A stretch of 64,000 nucleotides of DNA. Source: Bacteroidales bacterium (GTDB taxonomy: Bacteria > Bacteroidota > Bacteroidia > Bacteroidales > Marinifilaceae). Positions 10,301-18,375 of the stretch are shown here, piece by piece. Location: positions 1 to 64,000 of the forward strand of contig SUWY01000008.1 in the NCBI GenBank assembly GCA_015061245.1. The letters are read 5' to 3'. Each line of letters opens with the position of its first letter. Positions within the stretch are counted from its first letter, which is position 1. The notes beneath the pieces are model-generated. The model was not told the origin of the DNA and searched no databases. It saw only the letters and a list, made by a program, of their open reading frames with translations. Made by a program: the position numbers and the translations under genes.

Positions 10301-11978
10301 TCTGGTAGAACTGAGCAAGACTTATTACTCCTGTTTCAACCTCACGATAATTATTATCAATATAACAATATAAGCCCCAGTCAGTAAATATATCATGTCC
10401 AGGGCGCAATAAGCCTTGTGCTGGCAGTCCAACAAGAATATCATCATCGACAAGCGACTTTACCGCATCCGTCATCTCACATTTTACCAAATTCATACCT
10501 ACTTGCGACGTTCTTCTTGCTATATCAATAAGAGCCTTTATGCGCTGACTGACCTCTTCAGGCTTCTTTCCCGATACAATTTGTCGACAAAGTCTATCTT
10601 TGAATTCACTTTCTTTTAAAGTGCCTGCATTGGCTATAGTTGCAATGGAACAAGCAGTATTCAAATAGAATGGATTTCTTAGGATATGTCGAGTCTTATC
10701 TGTTGAACAGTACGGTTGAATTTGAGGAATATCCCTTTCCACTTCCATCAATTCGTCTTCACTAAGAAGCCCGATATCTATAACGTAGTCATCTGTGATA
10801 ATAATCCCATTACATGCCAAACACAACCTAAATTGGTCAAGAGAATTTTTCCGAATTGTGAAGACTATTTTTACTTCATGAGTCTCGTTCAGAAGATTCT
10901 CTATGAATAATAATGCTGTATCAGTATTGCCATTCAGCATTCGTTCTGCACTTTCCACGAGTAAGACTTTATCACCATCACCCCATATGGGTGATTTGAA
11001 AAGCTCAGAAAGCCTACTTGTTATATTCCAATTTGCTAGTATATCTGATTCTTTTGATTCATCGAGGTCATCACCCAACACCGCCACAGAACGGTATTTA
11101 TTATTTGTTAACACTTCTTTAGCAAGAGCTGATTTACCTATGCCAGCTTCGCCGGTAATGATAACGATATTACCTTTGTCTAAAGAAGAAGTTATCTGAT
11201 CTTTATATTCTTGACGAGATAGCTGTATCTTTCCAACAATCTTATTTTTGATGCGTTTAAGAACGAATTCAGTGTTATCAATCAGTTTATTGTATTGATC
11301 AATAATCTGTTGTCGCAATTCAATCGGGATTAGAGGTATCTCAGCCCAACCTTCACCTTTAATGACCTCATTAATTTTTTGCAACTTCCAACCAATAAAT
11401 AGATTTCTCTCTTCCTCAACCCTATGAATAATGCCAACGAGGTATTTTTCTCCATTGGAATCAACAAATACGCCAGAGCCGGATAAGCCGCTTTCCATAT
11501 ACTGCATTTCCATTCCGTCTTTTCGCTCCTCGCCTAGTTTAACATAGAGTTCATTACCCACCTCGCTCTCTTGTGAAATATAACAGTTGTTTTCTATCCT
11601 AAGTTTATGGTCGATTGCATTTGACGGGAAACCATCTATCTCACACGGGTAGCCAGAACCTTCAAACGTAGCACACTTCACATTGGTAGCTATTGCCATG
11701 GCAATATCCTCAGAAAGTTTCATTACACAAATGTCATATTCCTCGGTTGGCGAAATTGCCATGTCTGTAGGGATGACTTTATTCTCATTGCCATCAATAT
11801 CTGTAATAACAACTGATTCTTTTCCCGAATATTCATCACACACGTGAGCCGCAGTAAGCAAATAATAACACTCGTTATGTTTGACTAACACAGCACTGCC
11901 TGTGTCATTAGCTTTAAGCCTAACTGTAAAGTTGTAATTCGTATTCATGTTACTCGAAAGTGAAGTTGGCATTATCAA
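7392..11978 (-). CDS. Trypsin-like serine protease fused to STAND-type NTPase (Avs1-like)
   Basis: The 1528 residues start with a trypsin-fold protease: His45 in LTAAHVCD, Asp82 in YDICVMKL and Ser166 in GLSGSGV form a complete triad. After a short linker comes a P-loop NTPase with Walker A GEAGIGKS (276-283) and a likely Walker B KVLLVESAERML. More than 1100 residues of helical repeat-like sequence follow, as in STAND signal-transduction ATPases where the C-terminus senses the trigger. The architecture, next to an MBL gene, recalls AVAST type 1 antiphage systems. An alternative ATG at 11948 sits one base after the upstream MBL stop codon (TAAC-ATG), a coupling arrangement that makes a 1518-residue product equally plausible. 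Confidence 0.82.
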   Translation of the reverse strand: MIMPTSLSSNMNTNYNFTVRLKANDTGSAVLVKHNECYYLLTAAHVCDEYSGKESVVITDIDGNENKVIPTDMAISPTEEYDICVMKLSEDIAMAIATNVKCATFEGSGYPCEIDGFPSNAIDHKLRIENNCYISQESEVGNELYVKLGEERKDGMEMQYMESGLSGSGVFVDSNGEKYLVGIIHRVEEERNLFIGWKLQKINEVIKGEGWAEIPLIPIELRQQIIDQYNKLIDNTEFVLKRIKNKIVGKIQLSRQEYKDQITSSLDKGNIVIITGEAGIGKSALAKEVLTNNKYRSVAVLGDDLDESKESDILANWNITSRLSELFKSPIWGDGDKVLLVESAERMLNGNTDTALLFIENLLNETHEVKIVFTIRKNSLDQFRLCLACNGIIITDDYVIDIGLLSEDELMEVERDIPQIQPYCSTDKTRHILRNPFYLNTACSIATIANAGTLKESEFKDRLCRQIVSGKKPEEVSQRIKALIDIARRTSQVGMNLVKCEMTDAVKSLVDDDILVGLPAQGLLRPGHDIFTDWGLYCYIDNNYREVETGVISLAQFYQNIDSNIASRNIFRQYIETHISEEDQNLDAFIRESLSLNLYDVFYDALFYAILISGNGALFLTSIKDLLLNDNNLLLGRLSVALSYMFRKVDWNVKEFYTKHKSINESSRLRNSDYMLPSGKGWYTFVTFLYDNRDAFNAYRSNLIPLLLQCELVSLSEKDAPNLKKYVFSILADDVNQTLADDRILEEPDKNVIRLLFKWMNENPELIKMWVEKALEANSYKYKVIKEFLLLSEGIETLGFINTYPDIYKALIRQEWLDDEGIVHDYYPMIHQSSGLTTSFKCFFYSHPEDAIEFLCEILNYDIEKLKCIHTQELEKIKVVVDDNEITLLGNDYMWREYRGNNYQSHVRESLLMTFEKWMMDSIKNNNDSAKYALSRERLLAVFDIVYKKCYNVSAWGVLASVATRFPIFVGMKAMPIYSCRDFILWDKTRLSAELMSPTISPYASKNVQKEVADSYKLAHRKQDLEGIILRMSMTEGFADKFRKLVKHLKETATTYLEKVSAGRMDIAQYEIIGKTDKGVILQGSPFEDIKEEAVQNEAFSNQFNKMLSVGNLSRTRYDEDSEQVIDEWREAYCLHKDQDSVFVAKGLVAALGVKKHWENLNKEERAWCYEIIVQETYEFAVSRMFQPYTEYSSDGLVYLLDRLPDDENLLQVIWGLIDAIDDNDSLFTRFENSFKSLIWLNHKELAEKIILQYIHNTESKRNDIDKFAHVCKLIPTDIEDTIIDEMAFIYCKQFMDALTDKMSDRYVVKMPDMRIEEFCAAYMVAKPQKRCKFIEEIWLVSSLKQTRYHYDRRESPIGSIFNHYCYMVTPANKDSFWQLWEIMFEWYKKNNAMEVLPSLMLSFDVMKPSLLENWEIVNGANEHIYKLLHILPQEGVSYLPWLVCKTGFRWLMPACLRHIDKAILRQSSRDRHSMKQWQDAVEDLYDDSIIRDTIRRDNVLRAAYVEILNGLISNGSSIAYLIRDYYI

Positions 11979-12984
11979 TAACTTTTATATTTCTGCAATC
12001 ATCGTTTGCAAAAATCTCCCTTAGTTTGAAGTTCATCTGGGTGAAATGCAATTCACACCCCATCGGATTTGCAACATTCAATCTGGCTATGGTTTCTTTG
12101 TCAGGTAGACGATATCTATTTACACCATTACCAGAGATAACATATTTTGGACAGATAATATCATTCAAGAAAACGAATGAGCTATTCCTACAACTACCAT
12201 GATGAGGAATATGCATAAGATCAAACTTATACTTCCCATCCTTAAATATATTTACATTCTTCAAACCGTCAGACAAAAGAGAAGAACATGAATCGGCAGA
12301 AAACAGCAAGTTATAACCATGATAGCTTAATACAAAAGCAATACTACTATTGTTTTTTACTTCCCTATCTTCCTCGTACAACTCGATATTGAAATCCTTG
12401 AATTTTTGATTATAGTCCCATTCTCCGCCTTTTATAAGTCCATCTGTTGTTTGAACAACATATTGAAATTCTTTGTTATTCCACCATTCTATATAGCGTT
12501 TTATTGTATTCTCGTCTGGTGCAACCACTGTTATTGTGACATCAGATAAAGTTGAAGTATGTCCTGCTATTATATTCTGCTTAACGTTTACACGCTTTTC
12601 CTTAAGCAAGTCGCGCAATTCTTTTCCGCTATGATAGCCTATTGTTCCTGTGCGTTGTACTTCATAGTCTCCTTTACCACCATAGTTCATCCAGACCTCT
12701 TTTAACCTTTCATGATGAGTTTCAAAGAATTCTGAGTCGTTGATAAAATGATAAAGCCCACCTATATGGTCATTGTCAATATGAGTTATTACCCACAAAT
12801 CAATCGAGTCTCCCATGCCAAATACGAATTCAAGTTCCTTCTTAAGTCTATCGGTATAGCAGAACTTTCGTGAATTAATATCACCACCATCCACAAATAT
12901 ATTATGCAAACTGCCATCATCTCCAGTAAAACGTATGATAATGGCATCATGATATTGCATAGGTATATATTTTACAGATAACAT
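11950..12984 (-). CDS. MBL-fold metallohydrolase (ComEC/Rec2-like)
   Basis: This 344-residue protein has the metallo-beta-lactamase metal site THIDNDHIGG (H68, D70, D72, H73), a later SADSC strand with Asp, and the IPHHGS motif (260-264). Together these are typical of the ComEC C-terminal MBL subfamily. It lacks a signal peptide or membrane segments and so is cytoplasmic. It is the first gene of the block and overlaps the protease-STAND gene (or ends one base before its alternative ATG). MBL proteins accompany the protease/STAND partner in AVAST type 1 systems as I recall them; the substrate is unknown. A purine-rich AGAAGGA stretch lies about 25 bases upstream of the ATG, a little far for a ribosome site. 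Confidence 0.83.
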   Translation of the reverse strand: MLSVKYIPMQYHDAIIIRFTGDDGSLHNIFVDGGDINSRKFCYTDRLKKELEFVFGMGDSIDLWVITHIDNDHIGGLYHFINDSEFFETHHERLKEVWMNYGGKGDYEVQRTGTIGYHSGKELRDLLKEKRVNVKQNIIAGHTSTLSDVTITVVAPDENTIKRYIEWWNNKEFQYVVQTTDGLIKGGEWDYNQKFKDFNIELYEEDREVKNNSSIAFVLSYHGYNLLFSADSCSSLLSDGLKNVNIFKDGKYKFDLMHIPHHGSCRNSSFVFLNDIICPKYVISGNGVNRYRLPDKETIARLNVANPMGCELHFTQMNFKLREIFANDDCRNIKVIDNANFTFE

Positions 12985-13234
12985 AACAATATGATTTCGT
13001 ATTTAAATCCTTCTAACTATTAAATTCTATACTATTCGTCTAATTTACCTTCTTCAAAAGGAAAAGAGTTCATTGATTTATTAAATTGTGAATTTACAAA
13101 GAAAAATAATAAAAACAAATAATCAAATTTAACTAACCTCACTCCCATTGGCAAAGCAGAACTTCCATATAACGGCAAAATTCCTACACCGCCATAGTTA
13201 TTCTTTTATAAATTATATTCACAATACTCCCTCT
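12985..13234. other. Intergenic stretch with a decayed open fragment
   Basis: AT-rich spacer ahead of the MBL gene. On the minus strand one frame is open for about 58 codons (roughly 13038-13213) and contains MGVRLVKFDYLF and, near its end, MNSFPFEEGKLDE. It has no plausible start at the upstream end, where it opens directly after TAA, and I do not recognise it. It may be gene debris at the island edge. The MBL promoter should lie here, but I could not pick one box with confidence. Confidence 0.3.
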
Positions 13235-13284
13235 AAAAAATTGCACCGGTAATTTAGTTTTACAACTTCAACTCACACCAGTGC
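13235..13284 (-). terminator. rfbD: Terminator downstream of rfbD
   Basis: The arms GCACCGGT (13243-13250) and ACCAGTGC (13277-13284) pair with one mismatch. On the minus strand the hairpin is followed by six T (13240-13235). It lies 59 bases after the rfbD stop codon and probably ends the capsule operon. Confidence 0.62.
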
Positions 13285-13338
13285 GCCACCCTATTTTAAC
13301 TCAAATATCGGGCGAGGGCTCAGATACCACCCTATCCC
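13235..13338 (-). repeat. Terminator-bearing repeat element, copy 3
   Basis: On the minus strand this segment contains GATAGGGTGGT, TCTGAGCCCTCGCCCGA, AAAATAGGGTGGCGCAC and then the hairpin. It has the same order and orientation as the element at 4338-4471. The pair brackets the KAP, protease-STAND and MBL genes. Confidence 0.6.
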
Positions 13339-13342
13339 TTAA

Positions 13343-14239
13343 TTATCCCTTCAAATTCTTTATGCAGATTTTCAATGAATCGGTCCAATATGGAACTGCA
13401 ACTCCAAAAGTTTGCTTTATCTTTGTCTTGTCCAAAACCGAATACGATGGTCTTGTAACAGGACTTGGGAACTCGTCAGAGTGACAAGGCTGAACACTGC
13501 ACTCTGTCTGTCCGCTATACTCTGCAATCATCTTAGTGAAATCAAACCATGAACAAACTCCCTCGTTCGAGTAGTGATAAACACCTGTATTTCCTACATA
13601 CTTTCTTTCGGTAACAATATCACAAATAGCCTTAGCCAAATCGTAAGCATAGGTAGGAGTTCCAACCTGATCAAAAACAACCTTCAACTCAGGCTTTGTG
13701 GCAGTCAAATTGAGCATTGTCTTACAGAAATTCTTACCAAACTCCGAATACAACCAGGCAGTACGAATTATGATGTAGTTACATCCGCTTGCCATAATCT
13801 TCTGCTCACCCAAAAGCTTTGTCTCGCCATAAACTCCTGTCGGAGTTCCGGTCTGATCCTCTTTACAAGGAGTGTTATATGGCTCCTTACCAAAAACATA
13901 ATCGGTACTGACATGTACCAACAAACCGCCAACCTCCGCCATAACCTTAGCAAGATTCTCGGGCGCAGTTGCATTCAAAAGCTCTGCAACCGGACGATTA
14001 CTCTCTGCACCATCCACATTGGTATAGGCTGCGCAATTTATAATTGCCTCAACACCGTTATCACTAACCATCTTTTGGATAGCATCAATATCGGTAATAT
14101 CAAGATAGGTAGTCTCAACTCCCTCAACCTGATTCACATCCGTAAAAATGTAATTATCACCACCCTTCGCAGCCTGCGCAGCCACAATTCTCAACTCATT
14201 ACCCAACTGTCCGTTGGCCCCGGTAACTAGTATATTCAT
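13343..14239 (-). CDS. rfbD: dTDP-4-dehydrorhamnose reductase
   Basis: This 298-residue extended SDR enzyme has the N-terminal NAD(P)-binding motif GANGQLG (7-13), the STDYVF motif around the catalytic Thr/Asp, and the YGETK catalytic Tyr-Lys pair. The length fits RfbD/RmlD. It reduces dTDP-4-keto-L-rhamnose to dTDP-L-rhamnose, the last step of the pathway begun by RfbA and RfbB, encoded about 17-18 kb upstream on the same strand. The intermediate 3,5-epimerase RfbC is not present in the window. It is the last gene of the polysaccharide locus, 50 bases after the epimerase gene. Confidence 0.93.
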   Translation of the reverse strand: MNILVTGANGQLGNELRIVAAQAAKGGDNYIFTDVNQVEGVETTYLDITDIDAIQKMVSDNGVEAIINCAAYTNVDGAESNRPVAELLNATAPENLAKVMAEVGGLLVHVSTDYVFGKEPYNTPCKEDQTGTPTGVYGETKLLGEQKIMASGCNYIIIRTAWLYSEFGKNFCKTMLNLTATKPELKVVFDQVGTPTYAYDLAKAICDIVTERKYVGNTGVYHYSNEGVCSWFDFTKMIAEYSGQTECSVQPCHSDEFPSPVTRPSYSVLDKTKIKQTFGVAVPYWTDSLKICIKNLKG

Positions 14240-14289
14240 ACAGACATTATATATTTAAGAGAAATTCTTCAACTACAAAAAATACAAAT

Positions 14290-15300
14290 TTATTCTAAAA
14301 ACTTTTTATCATTATCCTCAAACCAATCTTCCAATGCCTGCTCAAAAGTCCATTTGAATTTATAATCACACTCAGCTAATTTTTTTCCACAAATATTAGT
14401 TGAAATCTGAAGTTTTTTCACTCTTGCCGGACAAATTCCCATTGGACTGCCAACTAATTTTGCGCAAAAAGCAGCTGGCATAATTAAAGAATTAGGAATA
14501 TATGGAACACTCTGAGTCAATCCAGATACTTTCTTTATACTCTTAACAATCTGCTCAATAGTATAAGCGGGTTCAAAAGTACAATTAAAAATATCAAACA
14601 TACTCTTACGCACTTCCACATTCCACAAAATAAAACGTACAAGCTCTTTAACATAAATACACGCCTTAATTGTATCTTTACGGCCGGGATAAGCAAAGGT
14701 ATGTTTTCTAATACCCCAATACAAACGGCTAAAATTACCGTTTTCACCTTTACCAAAAACTACTCCAGGGCGAACTATAGTTAATTGACGTGCAGAATCT
14801 TTTGCTTGCCAAGTCATATGAATTTTCTCTGCTACAAGTTTAGAGATTCCATACGGAGTATTAGGAGTCGGAAGTGTTGTCTCCTCTTTTAGCTCTTCAG
14901 CTGCTCCGTAAGGAGCAATACTAGATGTAAAAACAATCTTCTTTATTCCATATTTTTCTGCAAAAGCGCAAACATTTTCCGCACCTTTGATATTTGTTTC
15001 AAAATACTCGTAATCAGGATGGCCAGGAGTTCTGTGCACTGCTGCAAAATTAAAAATCACATCATCTGCAGTAACCTCGAATGGAACTTCTATAGTTTTA
15101 CGTACATCACAATAAATAAAAGTCGCTTTATGTTTCTCACCACTTTTTAATGCAGGCTTATAATTTTTTACTGTAGGCAGAGGTGTCCCTGGTTCTACTA
15201 TATCCAAATTATAAATATTCGCATGTGGATATTTTTCTGCAATCAAATTCGCTAAATGGGTACCAATAAAACCAGTACCTCCTGTGATAATGTAATTCAT
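14290..15300 (-). CDS. NAD-dependent epimerase/dehydratase
   Basis: This is a 336-residue extended SDR. It shows the dinucleotide site GGTGFIG (7-13), the NFAAVHRTPG strand, FTSSIAPYG with the active-site Ser region, and the YGISK catalytic Tyr-Lys pair. It is a nucleotide-sugar 4-epimerase or dehydratase for a capsule sugar; the exact substrate cannot be read from sequence. It begins four bases after the GT2 gene ends, so it is in the same operon. Confidence 0.85.
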   Translation of the reverse strand: MNYIITGGTGFIGTHLANLIAEKYPHANIYNLDIVEPGTPLPTVKNYKPALKSGEKHKATFIYCDVRKTIEVPFEVTADDVIFNFAAVHRTPGHPDYEYFETNIKGAENVCAFAEKYGIKKIVFTSSIAPYGAAEELKEETTLPTPNTPYGISKLVAEKIHMTWQAKDSARQLTIVRPGVVFGKGENGNFSRLYWGIRKHTFAYPGRKDTIKACIYVKELVRFILWNVEVRKSMFDIFNCTFEPAYTIEQIVKSIKKVSGLTQSVPYIPNSLIMPAAFCAKLVGSPMGICPARVKKLQISTNICGKKLAECDYKFKWTFEQALEDWFEDNDKKFLE

Positions 15301-15304
15301 AGGT

Positions 15305-16120
15305 TTACTTTTTATATCCTAATTCTTTTAACAACTGCTTATTCCAAAGAGACCGTTCTTTATCTATAATCCACCCCCACTTATTAAAATACTTTATCAT
15401 ATTTGTTATATGAATCTTAAGCATCTTTTTACTCTTATATGACTCAGCTCTGTGAGCGTGGACGACTGATACTTCAGGCCAATAAATTGTTTGATAATAT
15501 TGATGCATTCGCCTAGTTATATCAATATCTTCAGGATACATAAAGAAACGTTCATCAAATAATCCAACCTTTTCAAACGCAGATAATCTGAAGAACATAA
15601 ACGATCCTTGGTGATACGCTATATTTGCTGAAGATTTATGATCCCAAAATTCAAGAGTATACCTATAATTCATTTTCTCTCCCATTCGCTTGGGCATAAA
15701 TCTTCTAAAAATCAAATCCATCGGAGTTGGTAATAATCTTACAGTATATTGCAACTCGCCATTAGGATAAGTCATGTATGGCTGTAATTGTGCAACATTC
15801 TGATTCGCATCCATATATGTTACAATCTTCTCTAAGATTGAGGGTTCAAAATAAACATCAGAATTCAATACTAAATGATATTTAATATCAATTTTATTAA
15901 TTACTTTTCTTAATGCTTGATTGTGACCTGCACCATACCCTACATTAGCACTTGCAATATATTCCACATTGGGATAATTATTACAAAAATGCTCAATACA
16001 TTTTTCGCTTGAGTTATCTACAACATAAATAGCAGACACTAAATCTGAATCTAATGATTCGAAACACTTCTTTAACTCAGATAAATCTGTTTTGTATGTA
16101 ACAATTGAAATCGTAATCAT
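15305..16120 (-). CDS. Glycosyltransferase family 2 (rhamnosyltransferase-like)
   Basis: The 271-residue GT-A enzyme begins with ISIVTYKTDLSELKKCFESL. It has VVDNSS, the metal-site strand LVLNSDVYF and the acceptor-side motif ERFFMYPEDIDITRR, a pattern typical of WbbL-like rhamnosyltransferases. It is cytoplasmic, with no membrane segment. The start codon overlaps the end of the upstream GT4 gene by four bases (ATGA). A rhamnosyl donor is suggested by family resemblance and by rfbA/B/D in the locus, but is not proven. Confidence 0.88.
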   Translation of the reverse strand: MITISIVTYKTDLSELKKCFESLDSDLVSAIYVVDNSSEKCIEHFCNNYPNVEYIASANVGYGAGHNQALRKVINKIDIKYHLVLNSDVYFEPSILEKIVTYMDANQNVAQLQPYMTYPNGELQYTVRLLPTPMDLIFRRFMPKRMGEKMNYRYTLEFWDHKSSANIAYHQGSFMFFRLSAFEKVGLFDERFFMYPEDIDITRRMHQYYQTIYWPEVSVVHAHRAESYKSKKMLKIHITNMIKYFNKWGWIIDKERSLWNKQLLKELGYKK

Positions 16121-17238
16121 CTTTTTATCAGCAATTTAGAATATTCCTCCTGATATTTTTCACTCATATGACGAGCCGTATAATATTTCACAAAAATACG
16201 CTGAATATATTCTGCAGTTTCTTCCACATCAATAGTAAGCACTCTTTCCATTGCTGTAAGTAATTCTTCTAACTTTTTGTTATTGAATAAGAATCCAAAA
16301 GGACGTTCAGCTTTTACGATTACTTCTTGATGAGAAGGAATATCACTTAACACACAAGGTAAGCCAACTGTCATACTTTCAAGAAGGGTATTAGCAAGGC
16401 CTTCAACATCCGATGCAGAGATATAGTAATCAGAAGCAACCAAATAATCATAAACATTACTCTTGAAACCTGGAATTAAAATCCTATCATTTGAATGGGT
16501 AATAACTTGATTATACAGTTCTCCATCTCCAAGAAGCACAAGTCCTATATTTTTATACTTATTTTGTAAAGCTTCAAAACCCTTTATAATAAAATCCGGA
16601 TTCTTCTCTTGAGAGAACCTACCGATAAATATAAAGTATTGAAGATCACTACGCATGCCTAATTGCTTACGCATAATTGCTTTCTGCTTATTATCGCGTT
16701 TCCATAAAGGCAAAGAACAACCATTAGGAATTGACATCATCTGAAAATGTTGCTCATCCCAATAACTCTGAGCCACACTTTCAGAACACGCAATTGGCAA
16801 ATCCATTCTTTTCGTAAAAAAATGGCTTAACCATATCACTATTTGCCCCTTTAATTTACCATACATTACCTTTTGTTGAATTCCGGGATATATATGAACA
16901 GTCTCTACTTTTTTATACCTTTTCGGCAATAAAGGTACAAGAAACATAGAACGAGGACAATGGGTATGAAGAATATCTGGCTGCAACTGTTTTACTGTTT
17001 TCCAAAGAGCTTTGAACATCTTCAAAGCATTGGGTGTAGAATTCGGAAACAGCTGAATAACTTTAATAGGAAGTGCCCTGAACTCTTCTATCCTTGAAAC
17101 CTTTTGTTCTTCAACTAAGGTAATAATTGATACTTCAAACTTATCAAAGTCCATATATTTTACAATGTTAAATAAAACATTCGGTGGACCTTGATTACTC
17201 AACGAAGAAATGACATAACAAATATGAATCTTATGCAT
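16117..17238 (-). CDS. Glycosyltransferase family 4 (GT1-type)
   Basis: This 373-residue GT-B enzyme has the N-terminal Gly-Pro-Pro-Asn loop (SLSNQGPPNVLFNIV), an LHTHCPRS strand and a C-terminal donor domain. The latter carries FIGRFSQEKNPDFII, LLGDGELYNQV and the EGLANTLLESMTVGLPCV nucleotide-sugar-binding motif with its two Glu. It adds a hexose or amino sugar to the lipid-linked repeat unit on the cytoplasmic face. It overlaps the downstream GT2 gene by four bases and follows the pyruvyl transferase by six. Confidence 0.9.
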   Translation of the reverse strand: MHKIHICYVISSLSNQGPPNVLFNIVKYMDFDKFEVSIITLVEEQKVSRIEEFRALPIKVIQLFPNSTPNALKMFKALWKTVKQLQPDILHTHCPRSMFLVPLLPKRYKKVETVHIYPGIQQKVMYGKLKGQIVIWLSHFFTKRMDLPIACSESVAQSYWDEQHFQMMSIPNGCSLPLWKRDNKQKAIMRKQLGMRSDLQYFIFIGRFSQEKNPDFIIKGFEALQNKYKNIGLVLLGDGELYNQVITHSNDRILIPGFKSNVYDYLVASDYYISASDVEGLANTLLESMTVGLPCVLSDIPSHQEVIVKAERPFGFLFNNKKLEELLTAMERVLTIDVEETAEYIQRIFVKYYTARHMSEKYQEEYSKLLIKR

Positions 17239-17244
17239 GATTGA

Positions 17245-18375
17245 TCAAAGATTAATAACTCCTGCAATTTGAGATAATATATTGTTTGCAGACTCCATAT
17301 AGAACTCATTTTTTTGTTTGATAAGAGTCTGATTAAACTCTGTATCTATTTTTTCAATGACACGACATATCGGAGATAAGTCAGAAGATTCTGCGAGGTT
17401 GAAATGGAATGCATTCAAATTATAGTCTTCCAATATTCTAAAGGTTTTTGAATCACCCTTAGATGCAAATCTATTCTTCTCCCAATCGATTGCTATCACA
17501 GGTTTACAATTCCGCAAGGCAAAGACTGAATCATGAAATCTTTCAGTTACCACTAAATCCATCAAAGGAAAGACGCCAGCCCATTCATAGGCATCAACCG
17601 TATCCATGCATATGTCTGCATACGGATTATATGCCGTAGAAACCACATTGTAGCCTAATTTCCTTAACATATCTGCCAAATCTTGACGATGAGGGAAATT
17701 AGAATTGAAATTATATAGAACGTACTTCTCTCCAGACTTAATCCTAGACCTTAAGCGCTCGCTCAATTGAAATTTCTTTATATCCAAGAAATAAGAAGGG
17801 TCTGGTTGTTTTATAAGACGATCTGATGAAACTCCTAATTGATCTTTGAAAAAACTAATAGTCAAACTATCCCTCAATCCTATAAATTTTGCATTTTCTG
17901 CAACTAATTTCAAATCTTTATTTGGAACGAAGTTTGCTGGAGAAGCACTAGCTGCAAAGTATATTTTCGGGACATCTAAAGGCATCCAATTCAACCCTAT
18001 TTTCCCATGTTCATTGTATGCCTTCTCCAATATTGTATCACTACCAACAACAACTAAATCATATTTTTTTATCCATTCAACTGACGCATCAGAATATTCA
18101 AACAAATCTGTATTTTGAGTGTAAATGAAGTGTTTCCTACGTAATTTCTGATACTTTATTAATCGATATGCCGCATATCCTTTTTGTAAGAAAGTATACC
18201 ACAATGCATCTCTTTTACCACGTACCATCAGCCCCCCTCTTTTGAAATCAGGGAATCTCAAATATTCAATAATTGCTTGAGGATATATTTTCTTCAATGC
18301 TGTTTGCACACCTAATGCTTGCATAAAAGTTCCTGGATTTACTCCTCCAGTAAATGTAATTATAAGGATTTTCAT
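17245..18375 (-). CDS. Polysaccharide pyruvyl transferase family protein
   Basis: The 376 residues fit the PF04230 family. They start ILIITFTGGVNPGTFMQALG, contain LVVVGSDTILEKAYN, and near the C-terminus carry the hallmark VTERFHDSVFALRNCKPVIAID. Members transfer a pyruvyl ketal from phosphoenolpyruvate to a sugar of the repeat unit, adding negative charge. The gene overlaps the upstream ThDP-enzyme gene by four bases. That pairing suggests a joint modification step, although the ThDP enzyme's product is unknown. Confidence 0.88.
   Translation of the reverse strand: MKILIITFTGGVNPGTFMQALGVQTALKKIYPQAIIEYLRFPDFKRGGLMVRGKRDALWYTFLQKGYAAYRLIKYQKLRRKHFIYTQNTDLFEYSDASVEWIKKYDLVVVGSDTILEKAYNEHGKIGLNWMPLDVPKIYFAASASPANFVPNKDLKLVAENAKFIGLRDSLTISFFKDQLGVSSDRLIKQPDPSYFLDIKKFQLSERLRSRIKSGEKYVLYNFNSNFPHRQDLADMLRKLGYNVVSTAYNPYADICMDTVDAYEWAGVFPLMDLVVTERFHDSVFALRNCKPVIAIDWEKNRFASKGDSKTFRILEDYNLNAFHFNLAESSDLSPICRVIEKIDTEFNQTLIKQKNEFYMESANNILSQIAGVINL

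Noticed and set aside
13574-14230. 218-aa plus-strand frame opposite rfbD
   Set aside because: It is antisense to a clear rfbD gene and has no recognisable domain.
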